In this document: one piece after another, positions 9,583 through 19,292 of the stretch | How the letters are laid out: each line of letters opens with the position of its first letter | How positions within the stretch are numbered: position 1 is the stretch's first letter | Source of the DNA: Blastomonas aquatica | Lineage (GTDB): Bacteria; Pseudomonadota; Alphaproteobacteria; Sphingomonadales; Sphingomonadaceae | NCBI RefSeq assembly: GCF_014639875.1 | Contig: NZ_BMGD01000003.1 | Coordinates: 434,001-498,000 of the forward strand | DNA length: 64,000 nt | Reading direction: 5' to 3' | The notes under the pieces: model-generated | Told to the model about the DNA's origin: nothing | What the model saw: the letters and a program-made list of their open reading frames with translations, nothing else | Databases searched by the model: none | Position numbers and translations under genes: made by a program

Positions 9583-9785
9583 TTTTCCGGCAAAAGCTGG
9601 AATCCTGCGTGGCGGTACAATATGCGCCAAGCACCCCTCGTTCCGTGTTCCCGAGCGAAGTCGAGGGACGTTTCGCTACGGAAACCGCATACGTCCCTCG
9701 ACTTCGCTCGGGACAAACGGAAAGGGGGGAGGGACCTCCATTGCAGTGCCAGGCCGCCCCTGGGCTCCGGCTTTTGCCGGAGAGC
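9583..9785. repeat. composite palindromic intergenic repeat (types A and B)
   Basis: Two nested inverted repeats lie between nusB and thiL. The inner pair (type A, 21 bp, CCCGAGCGAAGTCGAGGGACG at 9650-9670, inverted at 9692-9712) is flanked by type B units containing TCCGGC-TTTTG/CAAAAG-C(C/T)GGA (9584-9605 and 9765-9785). The same composite occurs at about 30.44-30.62 kb, and type B pairs alone at about 34.4 and 39.0 kb. All copies are intergenic, like REP/BIME elements. Confidence 0.85.
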
Positions 9786-9797
9786 AGCAGGGCGTGA

Positions 9798-10244
9798 TTA
9801 CCGCCGCACATCTTTCGCGATCGCGTCGAGCAGGCCGTTGGCAAAGCGCGTGTCCTTGGCATCGAAGAACGCATGTGCGACATCGAGATATTCGTTGATC
9901 ACGCTGCCCACCGGTACATCGGGCCGCGCCAGCAGCTCATAGGTGCCTGCGCGCAAGATCTGGTGGAGTGTGCGGTCGAGCCGGGCGAGAGACCAGCCCG
10001 AGGCGAGCTTGGCCTCGATCAGCGCGTCGATCTCGGCGAGCCGGGCCGTAGCACCCTCGACGATATCGTCGAAGAACGCGACATCGGCGTCGGCGAACTG
10101 GTCGTCGTCGATTTCCTCGCCCAGCCGGTGCGTGTGGAATTCGTGCAGCAGCTGCGGAATGGGAATCTCTTCCATCGTGTGCTGATAGAGCGCTTGCACC
10201 GCAGCGAGGCGCGCGGCAGAGCGGGATTGGGACTTGGGGTTCAT
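9798..10244 (-). CDS. nusB: transcription antitermination factor NusB
   Basis: NusB binds boxA RNA with S10 and supports antitermination in rRNA operons. The 148-residue all-helical protein begins with the arginine-rich RSAARLAAVQALYQ segment and contains LRAGTYELLARPDVP and INEYLDVAHAFFDAKDTRFANGLLDAI, the family's C-terminal signature. It starts ten bases after the hisD stop, so it is probably cotranscribed with hisG-hisD. Confidence 0.95.
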   Translation of the reverse strand: MNPKSQSRSAARLAAVQALYQHTMEEIPIPQLLHEFHTHRLGEEIDDDQFADADVAFFDDIVEGATARLAEIDALIEAKLASGWSLARLDRTLHQILRAGTYELLARPDVPVGSVINEYLDVAHAFFDAKDTRFANGLLDAIAKDVRR

Positions 10245-10254
10245 TGCATTTCCA

Positions 10255-11544
10255 TCATGTCAGCCGGCGTTTGACGCTATCGGCATGGGCCGGGAGGCCC
10301 TCCATCTCGGCGAGCGCCACGGCCGCCGGGCCGATCGCCAGCAGCCCTTCGCGACCCAGTTCGATAAAGCTGGTGCGCTTCATGAAATCGAGCACCGACA
10401 GACCCGAAGAAAAGCGTGCGCGCCGCCCGGTGGGCAGCACATGGTTGGGCCCCGCGACGTAATCGCCGACAGCCTCGGGTGTCAGACGGCCCATGAACAC
10501 CGACCCGGCGTGCTTGACCTTGGCGAACAGCGCTTCGGGATCATCGACCGCGAGCTCGAGGTGCTCGGCGGCGAGCCGGTTGACCAGAGGCATCGCATCT
10601 TCAAGGCTGTCGACGACGATGATTGCGCCATTGGTTTCCCACGCCTTGGTCGCGACCTTTTCGGTCGACAGCTGGGCGAGCTGGACGCCGACGGTATCCG
10701 CGACGATATCGGCAAAGCCCGCGTCATCGGTGAACAGGATCGATTGGCTGGTCGGGTCATGCTCGGACTGGCTGAGCAGGTCGGCGGCGATCCATTCTGG
10801 GTCGCTCTTGGCGTCCGAAACCACGACAATTTCCGATGGTCCCGCCACCATGTCGATGCCCACCACGCCATAAAGCTGGCGCTTGGCCTCGGCGACCCAG
10901 GCGTTGCCGGGCCCGGTGACGACATCGACCGCGCGGATTGTTTCGGTGCCATAGGCAAGCGCGGCAACGGCCTGCGCGCCGCCGATCCGCCAGATTTCGT
11001 CCACGCCCGCCAGATGCGCTGCTGCCAGCACCAGCGGATTGATCACGCCCTTGGGGGTCGGGGTCACCACCACCAGCCGCTCGACGCCCGCAACCTTGGC
11101 AGGAATCGCGTTCATCAGCAGCGACGAAGGATACGCCGCGCGGCCTCCGGGGACATACAGTCCAGCTGCATCTACCGCAGTCCAGCGCGCGCCCAGGCGA
11201 ACACCTGCGGCATCGGTATAGTCGCGGTTTTCGGGCAATTGCGCTTGATGATAGGCGCGGATGCGGCTGGCGGCGAGATCGAGCGCGGTGCGCAGCTTGT
11301 CAGAAAGCGCCGCATAGGCCGCAGCGCATGCGTCCTTGCCGATACTCCAGCCACCGCCGGCCAGGCTGTGGCCATCGAAGCGCGAGGTGTATTCGATCAG
11401 CGCCGCATCGCCGCGCGCCTTCACATCGGCGATGATCGCGGTGACGTCGCGGCTGACCTCGATATCGCTTTCGCGCCGTCCGCGCACCAGCCGGTCGAAC
11501 GCATTGGCGAAATCCTTGTCGCTTGTGGCAAGCCGCAGCGTCAT
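10255..11544 (-). CDS. hisD: histidinol dehydrogenase
   Basis: HisD catalyses the last two steps of histidine synthesis, L-histidinol to L-histidine, using NAD and zinc. The 429-residue protein has the family's [45 protein letters not shown] and [15 protein letters not shown] regions, the last carrying catalytic-site residues. The start (MTLRLAT) overlaps the hisG stop as ATGA, which implies translational coupling. The frame is open upstream of this start, but that part is the antisense-like shadow of hisG. Confidence 0.96.
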   Translation of the reverse strand: MTLRLATSDKDFANAFDRLVRGRRESDIEVSRDVTAIIADVKARGDAALIEYTSRFDGHSLAGGGWSIGKDACAAAYAALSDKLRTALDLAASRIRAYHQAQLPENRDYTDAAGVRLGARWTAVDAAGLYVPGGRAAYPSSLLMNAIPAKVAGVERLVVVTPTPKGVINPLVLAAAHLAGVDEIWRIGGAQAVAALAYGTETIRAVDVVTGPGNAWVAEAKRQLYGVVGIDMVAGPSEIVVVSDAKSDPEWIAADLLSQSEHDPTSQSILFTDDAGFADIVADTVGVQLAQLSTEKVATKAWETNGAIIVVDSLEDAMPLVNRLAAEHLELAVDDPEALFAKVKHAGSVFMGRLTPEAVGDYVAGPNHVLPTGRRARFSSGLSVLDFMKRTSFIELGREGLLAIGPAAVALAEMEGLPAHADSVKRRLT

Positions 11545-12206
11545 GCCGCCTGCCTCTGTTCGGCAGCGAGGTCGCGGAAAGCGGACATCAACGGTCCAAG
11601 CCGCGCGTGGTCCTTTTTCAGCGCCGCACGGTTGATGATCAGCCGTGCCGATACCTGCGTGATGACTTCGGTTTCCACCAGTCCATTGTCCTTGAGAGTG
11701 CGACCCGATTCCACCAGGTCGACGATTTGGCGGGCCAGTCCCAGCGACGGGGCAAGCTCCATCGCGCCGTTCAATTTGACGCACTCGGCCTGCACGCCCT
11801 GCCGTTCGAAATGGCGGCGGGTGATGTTGGGATATTTGGTCGCGACACGGATGTGCGACGGGCGCGGTTGGTGCCCGCCCGCTTCGTCGACGGGCTCTGC
11901 CACCGATAAGCGGCAATGGCCGAAATTGAGGTCGACCGGCGCATAGAGGTCCGAATAATCGAACTCGTCGATCACGTCCGAGCCGACGATACCGATCTGC
12001 GCCGCGCCGTGCGCGACGAAGGTCGCTACATCGAACGCGCGCACGCGGATGATGTCCATGTCCGCGCGGTTGGTGCGGAAGCGCAGCGAGCGGTTCTTGG
12101 GATCGTGGAACTCGGGTGCAGGCTCGATCCCCACCCGCGCCAGCACGGGCAGGGCATCATCGAGGATTCGCCCCTTGGGGATTGCAAAGATCAGCGTGTC
12201 GGCCAT
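11541..12206 (-). CDS. hisG: ATP phosphoribosyltransferase, short form
   Basis: HisG catalyses the first committed step of histidine synthesis, joining ATP and PRPP. It starts [13 protein letters not shown] and carries [10 protein letters not shown] and the PRPP-binding segment ending [14 protein letters not shown]. At 221 residues it is the short form that lacks the C-terminal histidine-sensing domain; short HisG normally needs the HisZ regulatory subunit, which is not encoded in the window. Only 38 bp separate it from the divergent DUF2332 gene, so its promoter must be compact or overlap that gene. Confidence 0.95.
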   Translation of the reverse strand: MADTLIFAIPKGRILDDALPVLARVGIEPAPEFHDPKNRSLRFRTNRADMDIIRVRAFDVATFVAHGAAQIGIVGSDVIDEFDYSDLYAPVDLNFGHCRLSVAEPVDEAGGHQPRPSHIRVATKYPNITRRHFERQGVQAECVKLNGAMELAPSLGLARQIVDLVESGRTLKDNGLVETEVITQVSARLIINRAALKKDHARLGPLMSAFRDLAAEQRQAA

Positions 12207-12244
12207 GGTCGCGGCATGTAGGGGCAAGCAGGGCAAAGGGCAAT

Positions 12245-13300
12245 ATGGAGCGGCAAGACGAAATCGACCGGCAGATCGCGGCGCAGGCGGATCATGTGGC
12301 GGCCAACGACGCCCCAGCGACCGCGGCAATCTGCCGCGCGTTGATCGCGTTGGCGCGTGGAGACACGGCGTGCGGGCGCAGGATCGCCAACTGGCCGGGC
12401 GATGTGCTCGCCGATGCGATGCCGTTGCGGCTGGCGGGCGGGCTGCACCATCTGTTCCGTAAGGGGGAGGCCCCGGCGCTGGGCGCGATCTACCGGCAGG
12501 AGGTTTCCGAGCAGGTAGACGTGGACGCCATCGTCGCTGAGGTGGTCGCAGCGCACGATACCGAACTGCTGCCATGGTTCGACGGCCCACCGCAGACCAA
12601 CGAGGCGGGGCGGTCGGCGAGCTTCGTGGCGGCGCTGCACTGGCTGGCCAGCCGGACGACGGCGGTGTTCGAATTGGGCGAGATCGGGTCGAGCGCGGGG
12701 ATGAACCTGCTGATCGACCGTTATGGCTATGACCTTGGCGGCGTGGTCTCCGGCCCGGCGGACGCGCCGTGCACGATCCGCCCCGACTGGCAGGGCCCGC
12801 CGCCATCTGCGACGCCTTTCCAGATCGCGCAGGTGCGCGGGTGCGACCTCCAGCCGATCGACGTGCGCGATGATGCCGCCGCCGACCGGCTGATCGCCTA
12901 TATCTGGCCCGAGGCGCACGCGCGGTTCGAGCGGATGGCAGCAGGCATCGCGATGATCCGCGAGCGCGCGGTCGATCTGGCCCAGGCCGACGCTGCCGAC
13001 TGGATCACCGCGCGGCTTGCAGAACCGCAGGAGGCGGGCGTCACCCGGGTGCTGATGCATTCGATCGTCTGGCAGTACATTCCGCCCGAAAGGCAGGCTG
13101 TGATCGAAGCCGCGATGGCCGAAGCGGGCGCGCGGGCGACAACGGAACGACCGCTCGCGTGGATCGCGCTGGAAACCAACCGAGCGACCTTCCGTCACGA
13201 ACTCAAGGTGCGGTATTGGCCGGGTGGCGGCGAGCCGCACCTGCTGGGCGAGGCGCAGGCGCACGGCGCGTGGGTGTGGTGGCTGGGTGAAGCGGTGTAA
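12245..13300 (+). CDS. DUF2332 family protein
   Basis: The protein is about 351 residues, soluble, with no signal peptide. It matches the DUF2332 family by its overall layout: [25 protein letters not shown] in the centre, a [23 protein letters not shown] segment, then [15 protein letters not shown]. The [11 protein letters not shown] segment resembles an S-adenosylmethionine or nucleotide loop, so a methyltransferase-like fold is possible; no reaction has been established that I can name. It is divergent from hisG. The ATG at 12245 was chosen because the longer frame overlaps hisG. Confidence 0.75.
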   Translation: MERQDEIDRQIAAQADHVAANDAPATAAICRALIALARGDTACGRRIANWPGDVLADAMPLRLAGGLHHLFRKGEAPALGAIYRQEVSEQVDVDAIVAEVVAAHDTELLPWFDGPPQTNEAGRSASFVAALHWLASRTTAVFELGEIGSSAGMNLLIDRYGYDLGGVVSGPADAPCTIRPDWQGPPPSATPFQIAQVRGCDLQPIDVRDDAAADRLIAYIWPEAHARFERMAAGIAMIRERAVDLAQADAADWITARLAEPQEAGVTRVLMHSIVWQYIPPERQAVIEAAMAEAGARATTERPLAWIALETNRATFRHELKVRYWPGGGEPHLLGEAQAHGAWVWWLGEAV

Positions 13301-13360
13301 CGAAGCGGGGGAGCCGAGCGCCGTACAGGCCTGCCTTGCGCTGTCATCTCAAACGATAAA

Positions 13361-13390
13361 CCCGATCGCGCCCTTTCAGGCGCGACCGGG
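13361..13390 (-). terminator. probable terminator of the TonB-dependent receptor
   Basis: A 12-bp inverted repeat (CCCGATCGCGCC / GGCGCGACCGGG, one mismatch) with a 6-base loop lies just past the receptor stop. On the minus strand it is followed by TTTATCGTTT. Confidence 0.6.
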
Positions 13391-13409
13391 ATGAAATCGC
13401 AGTTTGTAA

Positions 13410-15911
13410 TCAGAAGAAGAAGCGTGCCGAAGCCGAAACGGATCGGCCATAGAGCGGCCGCGCCATGACGACGCCCGATGCCGGCACCGAACCTTCCGAA
13501 ATGCCGGCGATGGCACGTTCGTTGAGCACGTTGTTGGCATTGATGCTGAGCTCCACCCGCTCCATCGGACGGACCTGCGCGAACAGGCCGACAGTGGTGT
13601 AGCCGGGCATCCGCAGCAGGTTTACATCCTGGCTGAAGCTGTCGGTAACGCCGATGATGTTGGCGCCAACCGTAAACGTGTCAGTGTCGAACTGCGGGGT
13701 CAGCCCGAACAGCAGCTTGGGCTGATTGCGCGGGATGTTGCCCTCCAGCGCCGGGTTTTCTGCGCTGCTGATCTCGGCTTCGGTGTACGTGGCATGCGCG
13801 GTGATGCTGAACGGACCACGACGGAAGCCGCCTTCAAACTCAAGTCCATAGGCTGTATAGGCCCGTGTCACCGAATTGAGCTCGAGCTGGCCGGTCACGG
13901 GGTTGGTCAGGATCTGCGAGTTGGTGTCATCGGTCTTTGCGTGGAAGCCGGTGAGGTTCAGCACCAGCCCGTCCTTGCGGAATTTCAATCCGATCTCTGC
14001 CTGGCGCACGCTGTCATCGCCTGCGCCGCTGTTGACCAGTGCGCCAGTGGTTGGGCTCAGCGCAGCGGTGAACAAGATCTTGTCCGCCGCAGCTCTTCCC
14101 CCCAGGCTATAGCGGGCGAACATCGCAAACGGTTCTGCGATGCGGTAATTCACGCTGGCCGAATAGGACACATAATCGTGGCTGTAGTTCACCGGCTGCG
14201 TGACACCGACCGGCACGAACGAAACCAGAGTTTCGGGTGCCGAAATCACGCCATCGCCGTTCATGTCGAAACTGCGAACGCCGCTGTCGTTCATGATGTT
14301 GCCAGTGGCCCGGCTGTTGTCCCAGCGAACAGATCCACCCACAGCGATCTTGCCCTTGGCAAAGTTGACCGAGGCAAATGGCGCAGTCGTCTGATAGGTG
14401 ACATCATTGTTCCTGATGTTGCCGGCAGCACCGGGGCCGCCGAAATTGCGGTAGCCAGCGTCGGTGACCGGGACACCCGCTGCGGTCGTCAGGTTGAGCG
14501 GAACCGCCTGGCCGCCGCCCACGACATCCTGGAAGAACGTTGCAAACCCAATATCAGAGACGAACTTCTGGTTCGATCGATACAGGCCCGCAGTTGTCGT
14601 CAGGTCTCCGCCGCCGATGTTCCAGACGCGGCTGATGCGCAGGTCGTTGGTCATGTTGCTGACATCGGGCGCTTCATTGTCCGAATAGAAAGCCAGAGCC
14701 GCAAGCCCGTTGCCACCGGCGGCATCGAACAGCTGGCCGGCACGCGGTCCCGCCGCATAGCGGTAGTTGGCGCCAGCACCGCCAAAGCGCGTTGCAAACT
14801 GGCCCGCGGGCGCTGCGGAGGATACCACCAATGTGGTGTTGCGGGTCGACTGGTCGGCATAGCGGAAGCGGTTGGTCACCGACCATTCGCCAAGACCGAA
14901 CTGCGCGTCGAAGCCCAAGGACTTGGCCTGAACCTCTACGCCATTGTTGAAGTTCCTGCGCCGCACATCCCCCGAGGAGCCCAGAGTCAGGACCACTGGC
15001 AGCGTGGGCGACAGCAGCGAATCAGTGCGGCTGTTGATCCCACGCGGATCGGCGAACGACGGATCGTCGTTGGTTCCAGTCACCAGCAAGGGCGTTCCCG
15101 TGAAGGTCGGGACCCGGTCGTCGAGCACCTTGGCATAGACGCGGATATAGCCGCCATCGAACTGCTTGGTGACGTTCATCTTGACCTGACCGCCACGCGA
15201 CGCATTGAAGCCGGTTTCGCGGATGCCTTCGCCCTCGCGGTAAAAGCCGCCGACATGGAAACGCCAGCCGTTACCCAGGCTGCCACCATAATCGAAATCG
15301 GTGCGATAGCTTTCAAAGTCGACACCCACGGTCGCCATGACCGAGCCGCCCTCGACTTCGCCGGTCTTGGAAATGAGGTTGATGACGCCTCCGGGCGCAT
15401 TCGACGCAAAAGTCGAAGCAGAGCCGCCACGGATCGATTCGACCTGGCCGACATTGAAATCTGCGCGAACGAACAGATCCGGCGTCAGGCGCATCAGGTC
15501 ACCGAATTCCATGACGGGCAGGCCGTCTTCCTGGATCTGGATGTACTTGCTGGCTCCGTTCACCATGGGCAGGCCGCGTACAGTATAATTGTTCTGCGCT
15601 TCGCCTGCCGCAGCCTCGACGCGGATACCGGGAATGTTGCGGAACAGTTCAGCCATCGAGCGCGGGGCGAGCCGAATGATGACATTTTCCTTGATCGCGC
15701 TGGTCGAGGTTGCGCTGTTTAAGCGGTCACGCCCGCGGGCAACGCCGGTGGTGACCATGTCGCCATCATCAACGGTGCGGCTGGCCTCCCACGCCGTCAC
15801 CGTTTCGTCTTCCTGCGCGGCCTCCTGCGCGGCCGCGGGTACACCGAAACTGCACGCGACGATCGCTATGACAGAACAGCAATATGCAAAACCGAAAGTC
15901 CGAAATTTCAT
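13410..15911 (-). CDS. TonB-dependent outer-membrane receptor
   Basis: This 833-residue protein has an N-terminal signal peptide (cleavage likely after about residue 28), a plug domain with ELFRNIPGIRVEAAAGEAQNNYTVRGLPM and VESIRGGSASTFASNAPGGVIN, and a long beta-barrel ending in phenylalanine (ARFFF), as BAM substrates do. It imports a ligand across the outer membrane using TonB energy. The ligand cannot be read; no TonB, ExbB, siderophore or polysaccharide gene is adjacent. The 260 bp upstream, up to the divergent GNAT-like gene, holds no gene. Confidence 0.93.
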   Translation of the reverse strand: MKFRTFGFAYCCSVIAIVACSFGVPAAAQEAAQEDETVTAWEASRTVDDGDMVTTGVARGRDRLNSATSTSAIKENVIIRLAPRSMAELFRNIPGIRVEAAAGEAQNNYTVRGLPMVNGASKYIQIQEDGLPVMEFGDLMRLTPDLFVRADFNVGQVESIRGGSASTFASNAPGGVINLISKTGEVEGGSVMATVGVDFESYRTDFDYGGSLGNGWRFHVGGFYREGEGIRETGFNASRGGQVKMNVTKQFDGGYIRVYAKVLDDRVPTFTGTPLLVTGTNDDPSFADPRGINSRTDSLLSPTLPVVLTLGSSGDVRRRNFNNGVEVQAKSLGFDAQFGLGEWSVTNRFRYADQSTRNTTLVVSSAAPAGQFATRFGGAGANYRYAAGPRAGQLFDAAGGNGLAALAFYSDNEAPDVSNMTNDLRISRVWNIGGGDLTTTAGLYRSNQKFVSDIGFATFFQDVVGGGQAVPLNLTTAAGVPVTDAGYRNFGGPGAAGNIRNNDVTYQTTAPFASVNFAKGKIAVGGSVRWDNSRATGNIMNDSGVRSFDMNGDGVISAPETLVSFVPVGVTQPVNYSHDYVSYSASVNYRIAEPFAMFARYSLGGRAAADKILFTAALSPTTGALVNSGAGDDSVRQAEIGLKFRKDGLVLNLTGFHAKTDDTNSQILTNPVTGQLELNSVTRAYTAYGLEFEGGFRRGPFSITAHATYTEAEISSAENPALEGNIPRNQPKLLFGLTPQFDTDTFTVGANIIGVTDSFSQDVNLLRMPGYTTVGLFAQVRPMERVELSINANNVLNERAIAGISEGSVPASGVVMARPLYGRSVSASARFFF

Positions 15912-16171
15912 TGTTAGGCCCCAACTGTTGGATACAGGAAGCGTTATAGGAAGATTTCAGGACGCTCCGGGCGAATGGGCAGTTTTTTGGCAGGTTGCGC
16001 CAGCAGGGGGTCAAGCATGGCGCCATTGGCAGGCACAGGGCGGGGTAGGCGCACCAACATTCAATCGAAACTCGCTTGTCACGGATGTTTCGCGCAATAC
16101 GGCTAGGGGAGCGCTCAGTCTCCCGGCCACTAGCCCGGGAGCGCCACTGATGCGACAGGAGTGCATCGCAC

Positions 16172-17308
16172 ATGAACGATCAGCCGGATTCGGCCGAGTT
16201 CGACCAGCCTGTCACGCGCAGGGCGGGGGAACCGGAGGCATCGCAGTTCGTTTCCGAAGTCACCGCGCGCGTCATGCCCTCGCTGATTGCCAATGTTACA
16301 GCCGAGCTTACGCTTGTTCGGCACGCGGGCCATGACCTACCCGTGGTCATCAACCATGGCGACTGTGGCGGCAGCTATGTCGCTGCGCCGCACAGCGCGT
16401 ATGTTCTGTATCCCAAGGCAGAACTGGGTCTGGTCGATCTGGGATGGTTGCGTGTGCCGGCGAGTATATTGATCGGGCTGGCCGACCGGCTCTTTCGAAC
16501 CTTGCGGATCAACCATGCGGTGCAGATCGACAACTGGCTGCTGTCGACCAATTTGCATGGCGAGTGGACCGGCGCCGGGATTGCAGATCTGCGTGCCGAT
16601 CTCGCGCGCCGTTATCCCAACCATTTTCTGGTGGTGCGTTCGGTCGATCCCTGGTCGTGTCCGGAGTTGTTGAAAAATCTGCGTGCCGATGGCTGGCTGT
16701 TGCTGCCCAGCCGCCAAATCTGGGTGACCGATGATGTCGAACGGGACTGGGCGAGCCGCAACAGCGTCAAGAACGATCGCCGCAAGCTGTTGCAGTCGGG
16801 CCTGATCGTGGAAGATGTCGAGCGGCTGTCGGATGCCGATGCCGCGCGCATCGCCCAGCTTTATGCGATGCTATACGTGCACAAATACTCGGCCCTCAAC
16901 CCGCAATACACCCCGCGCTGGATGCAGATGGCGGTGGCGACCGGGCTTTTCCACATTCGGGTCGCGCGCGAGAGGGATGGGCAGATCCTGGCAGCAGCGG
17001 GGATTGTCGCGCGCGGCGGGATCGCGACCAACCCCATGCTGGGGTATGACACCTCAAGGCCGCAAGCCGATGGGCTGTACCGGATCGCATCCTGGCTGGT
17101 GGGGGATTTTGCCCGGTCGCACAGGCTGCGAGTGAACGGGTCGGCGGGTGCAGGGCATTTCAAGCAACAGCGCGGTGCACGCAGCGAGATAGAATACACG
17201 GCTTTTCACGCCGGGCATCTGCCATTCTGGCGCAGGGCTCCGCTGGCATGGGTGGCGCTGGCGCTCGAACATCTGGTCATTCCAGTGATGAAGCGCCGAA
17301 TGCTGTGA
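16172..17308 (+). CDS. GNAT-like protein of unknown function
   Basis: The 378-residue soluble protein starts after an AGGAG site. Its middle third (DWASRNSVKNDRRKL, then DAARIAQLYAMLYVHKYSALNPQYTPRWM) and the following RDGQILAAAGIVARGG resemble the second half of FemAB/CelD-type GNAT proteins. The N-terminal third shows no recognisable motif. The C-terminus ends in a hydrophobic helix and KRRML, possibly a membrane contact. The stop codon directly abuts the stop of the convergent hydrolase gene. The acyl donor and target are unknown. Confidence 0.6.
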   Translation: MNDQPDSAEFDQPVTRRAGEPEASQFVSEVTARVMPSLIANVTAELTLVRHAGHDLPVVINHGDCGGSYVAAPHSAYVLYPKAELGLVDLGWLRVPASILIGLADRLFRTLRINHAVQIDNWLLSTNLHGEWTGAGIADLRADLARRYPNHFLVVRSVDPWSCPELLKNLRADGWLLLPSRQIWVTDDVERDWASRNSVKNDRRKLLQSGLIVEDVERLSDADAARIAQLYAMLYVHKYSALNPQYTPRWMQMAVATGLFHIRVARERDGQILAAAGIVARGGIATNPMLGYDTSRPQADGLYRIASWLVGDFARSHRLRVNGSAGAGHFKQQRGARSEIEYTAFHAGHLPFWRRAPLAWVALALEHLVIPVMKRRML

Positions 17309-18202
17309 TCATGGCGCGCGCAGGAATTCTTCCATCGCGGCAATCAGCGCCTCCGGCTGCTCCCACGGCACGAAATGCCCGCCGGGTGCCGTGACAAGCG
17401 TCAGGTCAGGCACCAGCGTTTCGATGCCGTCGAGCAACGAGGGGCGCAGCGCGTAATCGTCCATCGCCCAGAACAGCAGCGTTGGCTGGGTCACCGGGGG
17501 GAAGGGGCGGTCAAGATAGGCAGGCCGTGCGACCTCTCCTTCCATCGGCGGGACGATCAGCGGGCTGGCGCGATACCAGTTGACCATCGCGGTGAATGCG
17601 CCCGGCGTCTGCCATTGCGCGAGGTAGATCGCGCGTTCCTCCGGCGTGATGCGGCTGACCGCGCTGGGCTCGGCAAAGCGCGAATCGAAATAGGCGTCCC
17701 AGCCCATCTGCGCGACGATTTCCTCGAAATCCGGGTGGCGCATTTCGGTGATGTACTGCGCCGAGGCGCGCTGGTCGGGGTCGTCGAACAGCGCCTTCTG
17801 GTAGGTGAAGGGGTGCGCGGAATTGGCCATGATCAGGCGCCTGACCCGATCGGGATGACCCAGCGCCGCCATCCAGGCGATGGCGCCGCCCCAATCGTGC
17901 CCGACCAGGGTGAAGGTATCGATCCCCAGGTGATCGGCCAGCGCCAGCAGGTCTGCGACCATGTTCTTGGGCTGATAGGCTTCGACCCCTTCGGGCTTGG
18001 ACGATCCGGCAAAGCCGCGCTGGTTGGGCGCGATCAGCCGATAGCGGTCGGCAAAATGCGACATGACATAGCGCCAGGTGCGATGCGATTCGGGGAATCC
18101 ATGCAACAGGATCAGCGGCGGCGCGCCTTCCGGACCGGCGATCGCCACGTCGAGCTCGACCCCGGTGGACAGCGCGATGCGGGTGAGCGGAAAGTCGATC
18201 AT
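17309..18202 (-). CDS. alpha/beta hydrolase, epoxide hydrolase-like
   Basis: This 297-residue cytoplasmic hydrolase has the oxyanion motif HGFPES (34-39) and the nucleophile elbow GHDWGG with aspartate at 103. Aspartate is the nucleophile of epoxide hydrolases and haloacid or haloalkane dehalogenases, not of esterases. The catalytic histidine is in PGGHFVPWE near the C-terminus. The lid region contains the tyrosine- and tryptophan-rich segment expected of epoxide hydrolases. The physiological substrate is unknown. bolA lies 33 bp upstream on the same strand. Confidence 0.8.
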   Translation of the reverse strand: MIDFPLTRIALSTGVELDVAIAGPEGAPPLILLHGFPESHRTWRYVMSHFADRYRLIAPNQRGFAGSSKPEGVEAYQPKNMVADLLALADHLGIDTFTLVGHDWGGAIAWMAALGHPDRVRRLIMANSAHPFTYQKALFDDPDQRASAQYITEMRHPDFEEIVAQMGWDAYFDSRFAEPSAVSRITPEERAIYLAQWQTPGAFTAMVNWYRASPLIVPPMEGEVARPAYLDRPFPPVTQPTLLFWAMDDYALRPSLLDGIETLVPDLTLVTAPGGHFVPWEQPEALIAAMEEFLRAP

Positions 18203-18235
18203 TGCCCGGTCAGGCGGTAACCGCGGAACCGCCGG

Positions 18236-18520
18236 TCATTCGCCCGGAGCCTTCGCCTTGATCGCCATCGCGTGGACCTTCTGCCCCGGCAGGTCGCCGA
18301 GCGCGCCGTTGACCATCCGCTGGCGTTCCAGCCGTGATTTACCGGTGAACGCTGTGCTTTCGATCAGCACCGTGAAGTGCGATTCGCCGCTGCCATCGTC
18401 GCCTGCGTGGCCGCTGTGCTTGGCGCTGTCGTTGATCACCTCCAACTGGGTCGGCGAGAGCGCCGCCGTCAGCCGGTTTTCGATTTCGTTGGCCATCGGC
18501 CCCTTGGTTTTCATGTTCAT
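18236..18520 (-). CDS. bolA: BolA family protein
   Basis: BolA proteins pair with monothiol glutaredoxins in iron-sulfur handling or act as regulators. The 94-residue protein has the conserved order: ESHFTVLIES, FTGKSRLERQRMVNGAL and the C-terminal VHAMAIKA. The conserved VHA..I ending contains the cluster-ligating histidine. Two possible starts exist near the N-terminus; the outer one is annotated. It is divergent from the J-domain gene, 54 bp away. Confidence 0.9.
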   Translation of the reverse strand: MNMKTKGPMANEIENRLTAALSPTQLEVINDSAKHSGHAGDDGSGESHFTVLIESTAFTGKSRLERQRMVNGALGDLPGQKVHAMAIKAKAPGE

Positions 18521-18574
18521 GCCACCCTATATAAACTGCTCTTTGCCGCAATACGAGGCGGCGTGTAGCAACGG

Positions 18575-19237
18575 ATGGTCGGGGTTTTGGCGGAACGGGA
18601 CGGATCGGATAAGGATGGCGGCACCGCTCGGCGTCGTGCGCGATTCCATGGCCGGGTCGAGGGCAACGGACGTCGCTGCGATTGGGCCGAATGCCCCGAG
18701 GATGGTGAGTTCCGCGCGCCTCCCGACGAAAACCGGGCGCATGGATCGCGCTTCGATGGGCCAGGGCGATACCGCTGGTACTGCCTTGAGCACATCCGCG
18801 AGTTCAACGAACGTTACAATTTCTTTGCCGGGATGACCGCCGAGCAGATCTATGAGGCGCAACGGCCGACATCGGGCTGGGACCGCGAGACGCGGGCCTT
18901 TGCAGCCGGCGCCGGCCAGGCACCGCGTTGGGGCGACTTTTCCGATCCGCTCGATGCGATCGGCGCTCGCTTTCGCCAGAACATCAGGGACCGCGCCGCG
19001 GCCCAGGCGAATGACCGCGCCGCTGCCCAGCGCGGATTGAGCGTCGCTGACCGGAGTGCGCTGAAGACCCTGGGTCTGACGGCCGATGCCGACCGCACGA
19101 CGATCCGACAAGCGTATTCGAAGCTGGTCCGCGCTTATCACCCGGACCGAAACGGCGGCGACCGAACCCACGAGAAAGCCTTGCAGGAGGTCATCGCCGC
19201 CTATACGCACTTGCGCAAACTTGCTGCGTTTGCCTGA
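18575..19237 (+). CDS. J-domain (DnaJ-like) protein with N-terminal zinc-type cysteine motif
   Basis: The 220-residue protein carries a C-terminal J domain (about 163-216) with the HPD tripeptide at 189-191, which stimulates Hsp70 ATPase. The N-terminal half has C35, C40, C70 and H73 in a CX4C...CXXH arrangement that could bind zinc; I infer this. There is no G/F region or DnaJ C-terminal domain, so this is a class III co-chaperone. It is 55 bp upstream of cobS on the same strand. The start has no strong ribosome site, so the first 20 residues are uncertain. Confidence 0.8.
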   Translation: MVGVLAERDGSDKDGGTARRRARFHGRVEGNGRRCDWAECPEDGEFRAPPDENRAHGSRFDGPGRYRWYCLEHIREFNERYNFFAGMTAEQIYEAQRPTSGWDRETRAFAAGAGQAPRWGDFSDPLDAIGARFRQNIRDRAAAQANDRAAAQRGLSVADRSALKTLGLTADADRTTIRQAYSKLVRAYHPDRNGGDRTHEKALQEVIAAYTHLRKLAAFA

Positions 19238-19292
19238 TCATGCCATCGGGCAGGGGCGCACTCCAATCGACCGGACATTAGCGGACATCAAC

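Noticed and set aside
9583-9785. Repeats as a CRISPR array
   Set aside because: Copies are inverted pairs with no regular direct repeat-spacer pattern and no cas genes nearby.
11545-12806. 5' extensions of the hisD and hisG open frames
   Set aside because: They overlap each other or the divergent DUF2332 gene and lack family similarity; the conserved HisD and HisG starts are internal.
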